Shown here: in pieces, positions 11,301 to 24,500 of the stretch
Numbering within the stretch: position 1 is the first letter of the stretch
Layout: every line of letters begins with the position of its first letter
NCBI RefSeq assembly: GCF_009730915.1
Contig: NC_052494.1
Location: 558,001 to 622,000 of the forward strand
DNA length: 64,000 bases
Origin: Dioscorea cayenensis subsp. rotundata
Taxonomy: Eukaryota > Streptophyta > Magnoliopsida > Dioscoreales > Dioscoreaceae
Direction of reading: 5' to 3'
Translations under genes and position numbers: made by a program
Notes under the pieces: model-generated
The model's input: the letters and a program-made list of their open reading frames with translations, nothing else
What the model was told of the DNA's origin: nothing
The model's database searches: none

Positions 11301-12200
11301 GTTTAATTGCGAGAGCAATGGAAGGCTGGCGACTCTTGTGTCCGGGCTTATGCAATTAGGACCTTTCCCCTGACCAAAGGGTTAGGTCTATAAGGAAGAG
11401 GGTTTACTACTAGGGAAGCATTGTCCTGGCAATTCTACTCTATATCGATTGCATTACCTCTCACTTACTTACGCCTCATTCTGTTTCTTTTATCTTTGTT
11501 CACATTACATTTTATCGACACTATCATTGTTCACTTTCACGTGGTTTTAGCGCAATTTGCTATTTTTACCCCTACTCCCCGTGATACGTATACCCCACTC
11601 ACCGGGATTTATTATCGAGAAAACCTGCACTTAAGCAGTCACACCCAAGGGGTGTTTGCTGTGTTTTTGTGCCATTGGAAACAGGCTAGAGATACTTTGC
11701 ACTTTGCTATCTTTAGCTTATTCCGTCATCTCTATTTCATATCTTCTTATTCTATCATCGTTGTACTGTTTTTATTTTTGGTGGCACCAGCTTACACCCG
11801 AGGGAACCCTTTGACATTGCTTGAAGGTGATCCCGAACTGAATGTACACCTTAAAAGAAGGGGTAAAACCAATGCAAGAACAGCTTGAATCGTTTCAAAT
11901 AGACCTTTGAAGGGTCGAACATGGCGGAACAGAACGTAATAATAGAGAACACTCTCTCGATTATGCTAAACTATCACTATTAGGGACAAAATCGCTACTA
12001 TGTAATTTCGGACATAAATTCAACTTTGAGTCGGGGCTTTTCAACATTCATCCGTATGATTCATTAGCCGTCAAGTACTTCAATGGTTTGGGTCACGAGA
12101 TCCAAAACAACACATTGAAAACTCTCTTGAATATGGATGGAGAAATAAAACTGTATGAAAACTTCCATGAGTACCCTGAATTTAATAATTTCATGTAATT
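8341..12200 (+). mobile_element. Decayed Athila/Tat-like Ty3/gypsy fragment: PPT, LTR, gag remnant
   Basis: The left end holds GAGGACAATGCACTTTTCAA followed by GTGTGGGGGAGGG (8398-8406 and just before), a polypurine tract of the kind found before the 3' LTR in Athila/Tat elements. About 3.2 kb of noncoding LTR-like DNA follows, ending near 11600-11640 with CTCACCGGGATTTATTATCG and CCTGCACTT, typical of these LTR ends. A degraded primer-binding site (TTTTGTGCCATTGG) comes at about 11668. A gag-like N-terminus lies near 11800-11885 (RGNPLTLLEGDPEL then LKRR). A broken gag stretch with stops (NFESGLFN, 11990-12200) ends it. Family assignment is by recalled motifs, not a search. Confidence 0.55.
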
Positions 12201-13020
12201 TTCGTGTTTGTGCTTAACTTTTAAATAATACTTTATTTATTATTATATTTAAAATTATAAAGTTAGCAACTCATGAATATAATTATAAGTGGTCAATTTA
12301 TATAATTATAAATTTTAGGTCCAATTAATTAATTAATAATAAATTATTAATTAAATTAATTTGTAATAAATTTTATCAAAACTAAAATAGTTAAAAATAT
12401 ATCAAAACAATGCATTGATAGAGCATTTGTATGAGCAATATATATTAATTCGGTATGGTTCTTAAAATTGATAAACAATGCCTTTTCCCATATTATGTTG
12501 TATTATTTTGCATTATTTGTTGTATGTTTGTTATGAGATTTAATGTAAAATATTTAATCAAGCAATGTTGTTGTTAAAGTTGTAATCAACGATGTGTTTA
12601 AATATTAAATATTTTCTTGTTATATGAAAAATAATTTCATTATTTATTAGTTAATAAAAATTCATAATTAAAAGTACATAAATTAAATTATAAATTAATA
12701 ATATTCTAAACTCATTTAAATAATTTAAATTATATTTATCAGTAAAATGTTACATTGTAATAAATATTTAATTAGTCATTGTTGAAAATAATTAATTTCA
12801 AGTATTTTGTGATTAGATAGATCTTGAAATAGAGTGATAAGGGATCACAAGCAGGAAGAGCATCATACTTGTTGGCATCAACATCAACTATGCCTTTCCA
12901 TGGTCAGTCCCTATGTTGACACAGGCCCCCAAAACTCAAAGCCAATCATCAGTTTTTATTTGGGAGAATACTGATAAGTGCTCGTGTGTTAAGAATGTGA
13001 AGTGCTTTCTTTCTTTACAA
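12200..13020. other. AT-rich spacer between retrotransposon fragments
   Basis: Mostly A/T-rich DNA with stops in all frames. A short less AT-rich block at 12840-12960 may be further transposon debris. No gene seen. Confidence 0.4.
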
Positions 13021-14815
13021 TGAGCATTACTTTTATCAGGTTTAAGCCCTAATACATGTGTATTTGTGTTCTTTTGCGCAGGTAGGGTTAGGGCTAAGCT
13101 ATGTTTTAAGAAAAGAAGCGTTCAAAAGAGATCGCGAACTGCACTATTTCACGAAATCCTCGAAGCGAACAAACGCCAAGACATAAGTTGGACTCAAAAA
13201 GATACACGAATATGTGCCAACCTCCATGTATTCAAAGCAGCTACAATGATTTGGGGCACAAGGGCGCTCACATTCTACGTATCCCGACTCGCATCGATAG
13301 CAAGATCTTCACCAATGAACCCATTTATCGAAAAAGTGACGTGATTCACCAGCATAAACGCGTGCCCGCTTATGTCGCTTCGATGAAAGTGGATTCGAAG
13401 CATTTGCGGAGTACTATAGCAAGTTACCCGTAGTAAAAATCAATGTAGCATTTTTATCTGTTTCACAAATCTGCCTAAAAATCGAATTCCGGAGAATTCA
13501 CACTTTGGCGTAGTGGACGGGTCGATTCCACCTTTTTAAAAAGTCAGCGTATCTCAAATTCTCGATTTCTATCTTTTTCCCTATATTTTCTTCCATCTTT
13601 CCCCATCTTTGGAGGCGCAGGCGCTGTGGTTCGAGAGGCTTTGGCAAGGCTCGAGGGGCTCGACGGGCCTCGACACCAATGCTTCCTTCTGAAGAGAGCT
13701 ATTCGGGAGCTCGACAAATGACCGATCCGCGAGGTGTGCCCTAGGTTTGACGAGGGGACCGTTGAAGAAGATGTGGCCGATCCACAAGACCTTCGACACG
13801 AACACAAGGGGGGTTTTCATTCATGGATTACATCTCTATACTTTTGATTTCATTATCTATTGTGATTTTGCCCATGGAGAGCTAAACCTCTAGTGGGTAC
13901 TTCGGGGTATCTTTGAACCCTAGGATGTATTCATTTCTTTCAATCTCTTTATTATGCTTTCAATTAATCGATGTTTATCAGGAGTTCCAATTTTCAATGC
14001 CTCGACAGGTGAATACTCCCCCAGAGCTGATACTAGGGTTGAGAGTTCTTGCTGGTAACCTTGGGAGTGTGTGGCACAAGACGAGTGTTAGACAAAAACT
14101 AGGTTGGAGAGGGGCTGAGAGGGCGAGTCGAGAGGCATGTGAGCGCCCCTTTCCTCCGACGATGTTAGATTCCACCCCGGCCTCGAGTTCTCGTAGCCAC
14201 ATAGAGTTTAATGGTCTAAAAGGACTGACCTTCTCACCGGGCTTAGTTATGGTACAACGGAGTGAAGCTGCAGTATGATCTTAGTATCTAGGGCTTAATT
14301 GTGGTTAGGTACATTCCACCGACCAAAGGGTTAGGTCTACAATTTAGGTGAAGCAGATTTATCACTTCGAATCCCTGAACTTATTGCAATTCTACGTCGA
14401 AAAGTAGGTTGAGAGGTTATTCAATCTCCTCCGGGACATGTATAGAGTTAGGCATAGTTGACCTTAGATTTGGGACTATGTAATTATGATTTCCACGACT
14501 CACTTGCATTGATTAGAAGCATAATAGAGGGTTCTTGCACTTGAAATGATCTGTCCTAGGCGGAGCAATATCCGTGTACACCCATTTATCGTCGATCGCC
14601 TTTCCTATCTTTTACTTGCGCCTCCTTTATCTTTTTCTTATTTTTGATTTGCATTGAGTTTGTTTCACATCACTTTCAACATATTTTCATTTTTAGTTAA
14701 ACATCAATCTTGGTGGTTCTAAGCACTATTCCTCGAGGATTCGACTACCCTCCTCACCGGGTATTATTATCTTCGACACCCTGCACTTGCGTGTTTACAC
14801 GCATATTCGTATCGC
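13020..14815 (+). mobile_element. Second diverged Athila/Tat-like LTR fragment
   Basis: Shares an ordered series of blocks with the LTR at 9.2-11.6 kb: CCATGGAGAGC (10952 and 13873), GATACTAGGGTTGAGAGT (14030, and with one extra G at 11095), GAGTCGAGAGG followed by CCCCTTTCC, GACCAAAGGGTTAGGTCTA (11372 and 14320), and CTCACCGGG..TTATTATC followed by CCTGCACTT (11598 and 14754). It begins near TTTTGCGCAGG (13072). Coding peptides here are not convincing. The two copies are too diverged to be LTRs of one recent insertion, so they are probably separate related elements. Confidence 0.5.
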
Positions 14816-15665
14816 CAATACAACATTATGCATCTATAGCTATGGAAGAAATTGTAGCAAAAGGTACAAAATCCTGTAGCTAAACACCTTAGCTTCAAAG
14901 ATGAATCTCAGAGCAAGAAAATGCCATAGCTAAAAGTTAGCCACATATTTTTATGACTTCAGAGCTAAGTGTAATATATTTTTGCTACAACTTTTTATTT
15001 TTTTCCATAGTCTACAAGAATAAAATATTTTTGCCATGAAAATTTAACTTGTAGCAAATAATTATTTGTTTTAGCTACATTATATTTATATATATAGCAA
15101 AATAGATATTAGTTACAACAGAGAAAACTTTGTGTCAAAAAGTTTTAATTTACTTTGCCATGTAGGAAATTTTTTGTCACAAATATTTTTATGATTTAGT
15201 TATAAATGTAATACGTCCGTAACTAAATTAAACATTCATTTGCTATAGTTAGCTAAAACGTAGCTAAAAAGATAGCATCTTTGCTTCAAAACAACCGCTT
15301 TATAGCTATCACACTCAAAAATATCTATGAAACAGAGGCTTGTAACAAATTCTCACATGAAACAAGGGTATCGTGACGTAAATTTCCGCCACCGAAAGAT
15401 CAAATTGTAGGGTGATGACTTTCACTGGACGGTACATTTCCGTTGGACATTTCCGCTGGTAATAATAAAGGGCTAAAAGTGTTTATCACCCACCAAGTCC
15501 GGCTCAACGATTTCTTAACAACACCAACGGAATTCGCCACGTAAAAGCTGTTTATCAAATATAGATAGCTACAAAATGACTTTGTCTATAGCTATTGTAA
15601 TGTTTTAGCTACAAAAATATATTTTGTGGCTATGAATTTGTAGTCAGAGATATAGATTGTTAGAA
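14815..15665. repeat. Block rich in short GTAGC/TAGCTA motifs, possible CACTA-type remnant
   Basis: Words such as GTAGCTAAA, TAGCTACAA and CTATAGCTA recur in both orientations across 850 bp. The right end reads GACTACAAATTC on the opposite strand, resembling decayed CACTA ends, and dense short subterminal repeats are a feature of that superfamily. There is no clean inverted terminal repeat or target duplication, and no coding region. Confidence 0.3.
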
Positions 15666-17450
15666 AGAGCGTGGTCAAATACCGTATTTAGTATTTGTAA
15701 TTTACTCAATCTCCTTCTTTGTCCTTCGTCTATAATATGTTCTTAGAAGATCCTCTATTATTCGTGATGGGATTAATTTAATCCCTCACCCTAATATCCG
15801 TCCCATTTTATGTCCATCACTGCTAACATGGCAATTTTATCATAAAAATTATTAGGGTTATTAGGTTACTTGTGATATTACTTTACCCACATTACTCACA
15901 CACACATTGTAATATATAAACAATGCTTATCATCAATATACACTAACTTTCTTCCCGTGATACTCTACTTTGTCTCATGCTCTTCAAGTTCAAGATTCAC
16001 CCTTGAGTTCGAGGAACTGCTTGACATCTTGCTCAACCATGAAGGCACAACCACGCCATCTGGACTCCTCCCCTGCTGTTCCCCCTGCCATGTTTCACTA
16101 TTTCTACTAGGCCATCACACCCTCAAACCTTTCCGTCTCGATTTCAACATCGGCCTTCTCATATTCCTCGACCTCGGCCCATGGGTTCACCGCCAAGTGC
16201 GATCTCATCATTTTCGCCACCAAGACAGTTGGGGGACTCTTCCACCTACTACTCATCTTTGGTCCACATTGGCACGAAGGTCGATGGTGCTAGATCTCGT
16301 CACCTGAGCTTATCACTCGACCGCCCATTCGACCGTATCATGGAGATCACCGGGTTTCAGAGAGGTACAACTCCCGCTGGATCTCATCGCCAAGGCCCAA
16401 CGAAAACAATTCAAGAGACTTTGTTGGCTTTAGGCCGGTAACTCGTAGAAAGACATTCAAAACTCAAGATACGCCGGAGAGCCGATGATCGTTCGAGCTT
16501 GGGAGCAGGGTCAGCCTACGATTAAAAAGATGATGGACCAAATTGATCTCGATCCTAGCATCAAAATCGCTCCAATTAGTGAGTTGATCCGATATTACGC
16601 CATTAAAACCACGGGCTAATCGTCCCGCTAGGTAAAACACCGCGATGGCGTAGATGTTGGTCTCCCTAATTTGATGGAATGTGAAAAATGGTTAATATGG
16701 TATAACCACTCCCTGCAACGCTCTCGTGAGAAGAGACGGGACCCTCGATCGTCGGCAATCTAGTTGTCAGGGTATGGATGACGCACGATCGTGTTGATGC
16801 GAGGCGAGAGGTGATAAATGATGAAGGGAAGCACCGAATTAGGATCTGCAGAGTAAGGGCGAGGGGTGGTCAGTGAATGGGATGGTGTTAGGGCCTATTG
16901 ATCCGCTATAATTTGAGCATCATCTCCGCCATTACAACTGCTGAGCGGCAAGCGTAGCTTCAAGGATATCGACGACTCATCATGACTCTTCTTCATAATC
17001 TCAAAAATGATTCTGAATGTTACCGATCAGTAGTGTAGAGCGACTCTCGCGGGAAAAATAGAGTCGAATCGAGCGAGCCGCCGACCATCATGGAGATCCG
17101 CTTCTTCCATGGCCTCGGTTTTGCTTTCATGCTGCCTCGCCATTCTCTCAATGAAAGCACTAAATTGCAGCAAAGTACTTTCGTAAGTCTAAAGTAATGG
17201 AGGCTCGAGAATCTTGGGAAGAGAATGGAAGAACAGGAAAGAGAGAAAGAGGCTGAGAAGGAGAGAAGATAAGAGAATTGAGAGAAATTATGGCCAAAGA
17301 TGCCATTCTCCTCATTACCCATTTAGTTATATAGGGAATCTCCGAATTAATCATAATTTGTAATAACCTTGCCAGTCTCGCATTCTCTCGAGCACCTCTC
17401 TGTGCCAGGACACCAAAACCTTGTAACAACTCCTCCTTGTAATAACTAAA
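15665..17450. mobile_element. Unclassified decayed retroelement-like DNA
   Basis: Less AT-rich than its flanks and full of short broken frames. On the plus strand a 44-codon frame at about 16483-16620 starts MIVRAWEQGQ. On the minus strand the end of an LTR-like segment (17160-17450) runs into a short frame containing FIERMARQHESKTEAMEEAD, a gag-like coiled sequence. Neither is conclusive and the orientation is uncertain. A dead LTR element is the most economical reading. Confidence 0.3.
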
Positions 17451-18680
17451 ATACTAGAAATTACATTCATTCACCCATTGACATCATTCTTGATTAATAG
17501 TAACTGCTCCTAATATAAAATCATCAAATTTGGCTGCATGCTTCCCTTGATTTTGTCTTGAACTTCTCCTTGTGTGAGTAGCGACCTGCACATCATCTTT
17601 GCTTGCTTTCCTTGCAACACATTCACAACCTTCGCTATTTCCCCACTCTCATAAATCCCATCTCGCCGCCGCCACCGGCCTCAACGCCACCTTCACATCT
17701 TCCGTCAGCATCATAGCATTCATTCCCCTGCCCGCACAAGGGGCCACGCCATCATGGGCACGCCATGCATCACACCTCCAGCGCTGAGTTCCACCCACAG
17801 TAGGACAAGAACTCCACCCGTCGCCCGTGCGCCCTAACACCTACACCTACGGGGGCCCACGACGGCACCAATAAACCCATCATTCTAGTCCCTCTCCACG
17901 AACCCTTCTGGCAAAAACACAACCGGGTCGTCGATGTTCATTGAATCGACGCATTTGGCGTCGATGGATCTAATGTCGGACGGGTCCGGACCACCCATTA
18001 AGAATCTCTGCCCGCTCATCTGTAACCCGCAGGCCAACTCTTTTCATCTCATGCATGTCAGCATGCCAACGTTGCCGAATGACATGTACATCATGGACTC
18101 TTTTGGTTGTTTGTCGAGCCAAGATAAGCAGCTGACCAGTTTGACGTCGGGTGAGCCGGACTGGATTAGCGGACCGACTAAATAGACAGGTGGGCACGTG
18201 TTGTCTCTTTGTTAATGATCTCGGCTGTTTCTTGCTTTGATGTCTTTCTGAAGGTATTGACGAGTATTCTGTCAGCATCTCAGAAACGCCTCCTGGTGGA
18301 CAATCTGTTGATCAGGCTTTACCAGAACCTCATGCCAAGAAGACATTGACCAGACATTGGAAGGTACATGTTGTACGTTGCATGGTGCCTGAGCTGCAGA
18401 TTGATGGGAGGAATTAAGAATTCACGTTGAACGTTTACTTTCTTTCAAAGTAGCTTTTATGCTTTTTGTAGTTTGTATTCTATCTTTGCTTTTAAGTTTA
18501 ATTGTTGCGTCAGTAGTTTAAGTCAACTGTTTCTCTATATATATATTGTATCTCTGTTTGCTTTGAAGCCAAGTCTTAATATATCAATTAAGCTTCAGTA
18601 TTCCTCTAAGGCTTCCAACAAGTTGAGTGTCTAGAGGCTTGTGAGTGCTGTGCATATCTTTTATCTTTGATCCTTAACAC
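17450..18680 (+). other. Gene-poor stretch with LTR-like DNA
   Basis: Holds an 83-codon frame (17934-18185) that I do not recognise. About 18400-18680 is LTR-like: T-rich DNA with a TATA-type run (CTCTATATATATATTG), an AATATATC segment and AACACAATCC. It could be a solo LTR, but no matching partner is seen in the window. Confidence 0.25.
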
Positions 18681-19279
18681 AATCCACTTGTAAGCGTCGT
18701 TGGACCTGCCTTGGCTGGGAGGAAGCAGTTCAGAATCGGGCAGAGGCATGCACCCCTGGCAACTGCAGCGGGCCTCCGGTAGGTCCCGGTACTCGCACGT
18801 CGTTGAAGCGTCCAACTCTGGCAAATGGAGAAACAGGGAAAGTGTAAACAAGTTGGAAGGAAAGAACAAGAAGGAAGGTGTGCCGAGTTGTTTGGAAACA
18901 GTAAACGCATCAGTGGTGAAGAGGTCGTGCAAATGAAGGCTACTAGATGAGCGCTTTGCTGCAGGGGTCTGGAGGAGAGTGGAGGGCAGGAAGGGAGCGG
19001 ATGGTGGCGAGGGAGAGACGACCTCGATTGTCCCAGTCGGAAGAGATTTCGGCGAGAGAAACGGAGGGAGGTCGAGAGAGGTGATGGTTTGAGGGAGGGC
19101 ATTGAGGAATGCCTTCTGGTGTTAATAGAGGCGGACTCGCGAAGGTGTGATGTCAGCGGACCGAGATTGAGTGGCGGCATGACGAGCTCGCTTGGCGAAC
19201 TCGCCGAAAAGGGATAGTGCGACCCATGCCATGTGCTGCAAGACTCGCTACTTGAACAGCTTCGTTATCACCTTCCATT
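18674..19279 (-). pseudogene. Unrecognised broken reading frame
   Basis: A minus-strand ATG at 19278 opens 41 codons (starting MEGDNEAVQVASLAAHGMGR) that end in TGA. A second frame (19180-18674, 168 codons, rich in Ser, Pro, Leu and Arg) overlaps it in a different phase. The upstream purine/pyrimidine-biased leader (CTTCTTCTTCTTCTT on the minus strand) resembles a plant 5' leader. I recognise no domain. It may be a frameshifted gene or chance frames in GC-richer DNA. Confidence 0.2.
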
Positions 19280-19499
19280 GTTGATGTTTAGAGATCGAGA
19301 AGAAGAAGAAGAAGAGGGAGAGTGCAGTGTTGGATCGTGGTCGGTATATCAACTTGGTTGAGACAGATCGATAAGAAAGTAGGGCAACAACAGTGTGCTA
19401 AGATAAGAGGAAGTGACTTAACTGAAGCTGTTATCATTTGAGCAAAATACATGCTTATAAAGACTAAACAGTCATGGGTGAGCTTAAGACCCAAGTGGC

Positions 19500-21150
19500 A
19501 TAGAGAGACATAGCTTTACACAAGCAACATTTAAAGACTACATTGATATGTTTTGAAATGATTGAAGTGATAATTATTTAAAGTTTGGTGATTTACTAAA
19601 AATACTAACCCCTCATTACTTTATAAAATTTTTAATAAAAACCTAATTATTAATAAACTATTTAATTATTAGTTCATAGCAAGACAGATAATGACACAGC
19701 CGATTGAGGTCGGAGACAAACACACAAAAACATAAGAACAACATGAATAACGAAGCAATGAGCTTAGTGGATCGTGTTGAGAAAGAGGAAGAGCATGTCA
19801 TGCATACCTAAATAGTAACGTGCAGGCAACTATAGCAATGGAGACATGCATTTGAAGGTTGGCAAGTAAAATAACATTACTCAAACGAGTGGAATCTATG
19901 GCAGTACTAGACGGCTCATATAAGAGTCTTCAAGTATATTTCATTTGATATTATATATAAAATATGGGAATTCTTTTATCTTTAATAATTTGTTTTACTA
20001 AAATTAAGAATATAGGCATATATATTTATTATGCTATAAATAATTTATAAAAATAAAATTATGGGAAAATTATTTTATCAGTGAGTTAAAACATAATATT
20101 GTGCAATAATAAGTGAAACCAAATGGAAAGAACTGATGGCACCGGGGAATTATCGACTCATTAAAAACGAAAGAAATCAAAACAAGGCACTTTGAAATTA
20201 ATAGTTCTCTTTGCAAAGAATGAAAACATCAATAAGACTTATAAATATAAAACATTTTGTGTAGAATATTCAGTTACCATCGTGTTAATTACACCAATGT
20301 TATGTTATGATTCATTGGGACTCATTTAAGTATGTATTGTGCAAATAGATTACAAGAGCTAATCCCAATGAAGAGATATTAAAGTGAGGGGCTTGGAAAA
20401 ATGAGAAAAGAAGATTGTCAAGCTGGGGCCCTGCTTGTACTGTACGTGTTAGGGAGCTATGGAGTTAGTCTCTTTGGATGAATCTATATCTTATTTATCT
20501 TTACATTTTTTCTTAATCTTGTTCCTCTTTCTGTTGCTGAGAATATAATATTTGGAGCTAGATTTATGGTTTGTATGGTGTAAGAATATTACTTTTTCAT
20601 TTGGTGGTTTGAACCTATTATTTATTGTTGATTTGACGCTGTTCTGAATGGATGAATTACATCATCTGGATGCATTAGTTTCAGTAAATTTTCATCTGTG
20701 AGTTGTCTTTATCAAATTGTCTTTGAAAACCAGTTCAGTACATGCTATTAGGTGTATAATTAAAATTATAACAAACTAAAATATTAATAACAAGTCCGAT
20801 AATTAATTTAATAATAAAATAAGTAAGATAAATTAATCAATATAATAATTACAATCATTAAACAACACATGATAGATTTTATTAAGATAGTATATATAAG
20901 GGATAATCTCATCGAAGTGTCTATATTTTTAAAATATATAAAATTTAAATATATATATATATATAATCTCATAACTTTCAAACCAACAGACAAAATTTTG
21001 TAATATAAAATACTGCAACATTAAATTTAGACTATCCTAAATATTTTTAAATTAAAATATTTACCAACACATTGAAACTGAAAAACACACTCTATTCAAT
21101 CAAACATAACATAATAAAAGAACATGGAGTATAGATAGACTCTAAAAAGA
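19500..21150. other. AT-rich intergenic DNA
   Basis: No gene or clear element seen. Contains short TA runs at about 20890 and 20950-20965 and stops in all frames. Confidence 0.5.
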
Positions 21151-21579
21151 AAAGAACTGTTATAAAATCAAATATTTTAATTGACGCCCTACCGTAGCAT
21201 CTCCCCATCGTAGCAGACCCGGCATTACTATAGTAACTTCTCAGATATCATCAGAAGTACCGGAACATCGTAGAAGTACCGCCCATGTGCAGATCAGAGT
21301 ACCGCGCAGATCAAGCATTATTCCACCAACCGTAGATGTTTTGGACCGCTTGGACGAATCGATCCCTACCGCTCATTCAACCTTGTAACCCCATAAAATA
21401 CATTTCATTTTGTATATTTTGTGATACAGAAAAGAGAAGAGAAAAGAAAAAGAAAGAAATAAAAGAAGAAAAAGAAGAAGCTAATCTCTTCAGCGGGCTG
21501 TGTGTTCGCCAGTAAATACTCCCGCTCTCTATTCTTATTACTATTCTTTTTACATTTATAACATATATTATTCTTAATA
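21151..21579 (+). repeat. 5' LTR of the copia element
   Basis: Aligns over its length with 27154-27549: GTTATAAA..AAATATTTT at the start, GCATTACTATAG.AACTTCTCAGATAT, CATTATTCCACCAAC.GTAG, TTTTGGACCGC, CGCTCATTCAAC, a purine-rich run, then TAAATACTC..GCTCTCTATT and ACATTTATAACATATAT at the end. The exact ends are blurred by mutation. No clear 5-bp target duplication can be read. Confidence 0.8.
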
Positions 21580-24500
21580 CCAAGTTATCAAGCATCTAAT
21601 TTGCTTCATACGATTTTAATTTTCTTGACCATCATCTAATATATATGTTATATATGTGGAATCCATTTTCCTAACATCGAACGCAGGAGGATCGGCTGCG
21701 AATATAATACTGAAGCAAACCATACATTTTATTCACCAATACATAAGTATTTTCTAGAAGCATAAGCATAAAACATACAAGATTAAAGCCACTAAGGCTA
21801 ATATTGCCATGCATTTTAAAATAAACAAGAAAACAATAATATTATTATTACAATGAGGTTTTCCATCAAATCCAAATTAGCAAGCATCATCTTTTCTGGC
21901 GCACGTGCACCTCCGATCCCTACGATCGCTGACAAAATCAGAACCCGCCGGCCCCTTTTTCTCCGTGCTTTCTCTGCCTCGGCCCGGCTATAACTCTCGC
22001 CTGCTTTTCTCCTGTCTGCTAACCTCGACCGACTTTTCTCCGCTCGCTCTATTTTCTCTCTCCACTATTTTTATTTCTTTCTTTCCCTTTTAACTTATAA
22101 TCACTTTCAAACAAATTTTAATTCTAAGTCAGTAATAATCATAGCTGTATTTAAAGGCATCGTATACACGTGAACTAGTCATCTCATATGAATAGTGTTA
22201 TACTGTAATGTGATCGAGATATATGAACAAAGATAGATGCTTTTATATTTTATTCTATACTCTATTCTAATTATACGTCATATTATTATTTTCAAGAGAA
22301 AGTAAGAACTATTGCTAGCAGAATTTAGGCCCCTTCAAACTGTGAGCAATTATATATCCCTGTTTCTCGATATCAAGCTCCATCCGAAAGCAAGAAACCC
22401 CGAGTAAAAACGATCGAGGCTAATAACAATGAGCTCTAGTGATAAGCTAAGTGCTTAAGGCCTTAATATTTATAAGGCATCATATCGACGATTATCACGA
22501 ACGAATATGACTCATCGGGAGATCCACCGAATCGGTTATCCCCGAGAGAGATTCGACATCTCGAATGGTCTACTCCGCCCAAAAGCACTGCACCGATCGG
22601 GTCAAGCCCCTCGTGTTTTCCCAAGATTTTAAAAAGCGCAAGAATATAATTCCGAGCTCATTTAAAATTGAGCCAGATTTCGCCTCGCAGGAGAAATGCT
22701 GATGTATGAATGATGCTCGAGAAAACATTTACAACATTTCACGCATGAAATGTTATATTACAACAACAATATAGAGAAAAAGAATTTTTACAAAATTCTC
22801 CTGAATTAATTTCGTCTCCTCGCAAGGAGCAAAACAATGAATCGTTGATGTAGAATCATCAATCTCGACTATCCGGATCAAAGACTCACCGCTGTAAATT
22901 AATTTTGGGCAAAAGAAGATGGCGCTGGTCGCGCAGCTATTTTTAAAACCGCGCAGGACGCAGGAAATTATGGTGGTCGAGGACTCACGCGGTCGCGCGG
23001 GCCGAAATAATATCTGACCACGCGACAATGTAATCGATGACATCAATGTACAACAAAGCCACAAGACGGGGTTAGAGACAAAAAGAAAGATACATGCTAT
23101 CGTTGGGCTCTGAAGGTCATCGTCCGACTCATAGCGACCCCCAAAACATTTTCATTCCACCTTTACCAAGAATCACTTAAAAACAAGAAAGGTAAAGATA
23201 TCGAGACAAATTTTTGTCGACAACCCCATAGTTGATCCAATTGAGGATAATTCCATAAATAATTTAAACGTAATCGAAAAATACATATTTAGATATGCTC
23301 GATTTCTTATGTATCTAGCTTTGTACATGCCTCTTATGTTTTATTAAATTATGTTTTTCTTTTGCTTTGTTAGAATACTACCGATGATGAACGATTATCG
23401 ATCACGGGACAACGTATACTATTTTCGACAAGAAAAAATATATTTTATATCCTTATCAATGAGAAAGCGCATGTATAGCTTTCACAATAGCAGGCGGTCA
23501 TCAGACCCGGGTTGAAGGTTCTGGAGAAGCAGATTGATGTCGCTAAATGCGAACATCCTAAGCAGTATGTAAAAATGCTCTCTATTCCCCAAGTCTAGAG
23601 AAAACCTAGCTTTAGAAAGACATACCGCCCCACCTGGATATCATTTAGAGACGGCTCGATAGGTAGTGAAAAAGAATATCTTTATATTACACAAGTCATT
23701 TCACGCCAAAAACGCAGTACTGAAAGCTTCGTGATATCCTCGAGATTATATTTTACACGACTAAAAGCGACTGGAATCACATTACCAGATAACCCCAAGG
23801 TTAATCTGACCCGTAGATATTTAAAATATGGCATGAAAGACTTGGACATCCGCTACTATTGTCACAATGGATTATTACTGGGCTTCCTGCATGACACCCA
23901 CCGAAGGATTATATAAATCCTAACACATAACGACTATGATGCTCAAGATGTCTCAATCGGGAGCCTAATAACCAGACCTCTTCTATAACAAAAAGCTCGA
24001 CTCGCGAATCTCCTAAATTTTGTAAAGAATACATGAGACATTTTCAGTGACCAATACATCCGCTACAGTGGACCACTTTAGGTATTTTTATGGTTTTTAA
24101 TCGACTGATCGACTCAGATGGTCCCATGTTTCACTTCTGCTACAAGTGAATGTAGCATTTGCAAGGTTATTGGCACAAATTATCGTGCTTAAAGCACAAT
24201 TTCCAGATTATCACATAAAGATAATTCGCCTCTGATAACGTCACGACTTTCATCAAAAATCATTTTACGATTATCAGATGGCAGCTTGAATACATGTTGA
24301 GTATCCAAGAGCTCACGACATACCCAAAATGGGTTAGCGGAGTCATTAATTAAAAGACTCAGATATCGCCTCATCCAATCGTTATTAAGGACTTAAATCG
24401 CTTACAAGTGCGGTCACGCTATTTTGCAGACGTCGCAACTTTTTAATACGATCCGACCCATCGCATTTAATTTATATTCACCACACCAACTTATTATGGG

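Noticed and set aside
13913..14278. 121-codon plus-strand frame
   Set aside because: Overlaps conserved noncoding LTR blocks shared with 11.1-11.4 kb; no domain, so probably chance.
15957..16307. 116-codon plus-strand frame in retroelement-like DNA
   Set aside because: No motif recognised, and the overlapping frame at 16181-16441 reads equally well; treated as debris.
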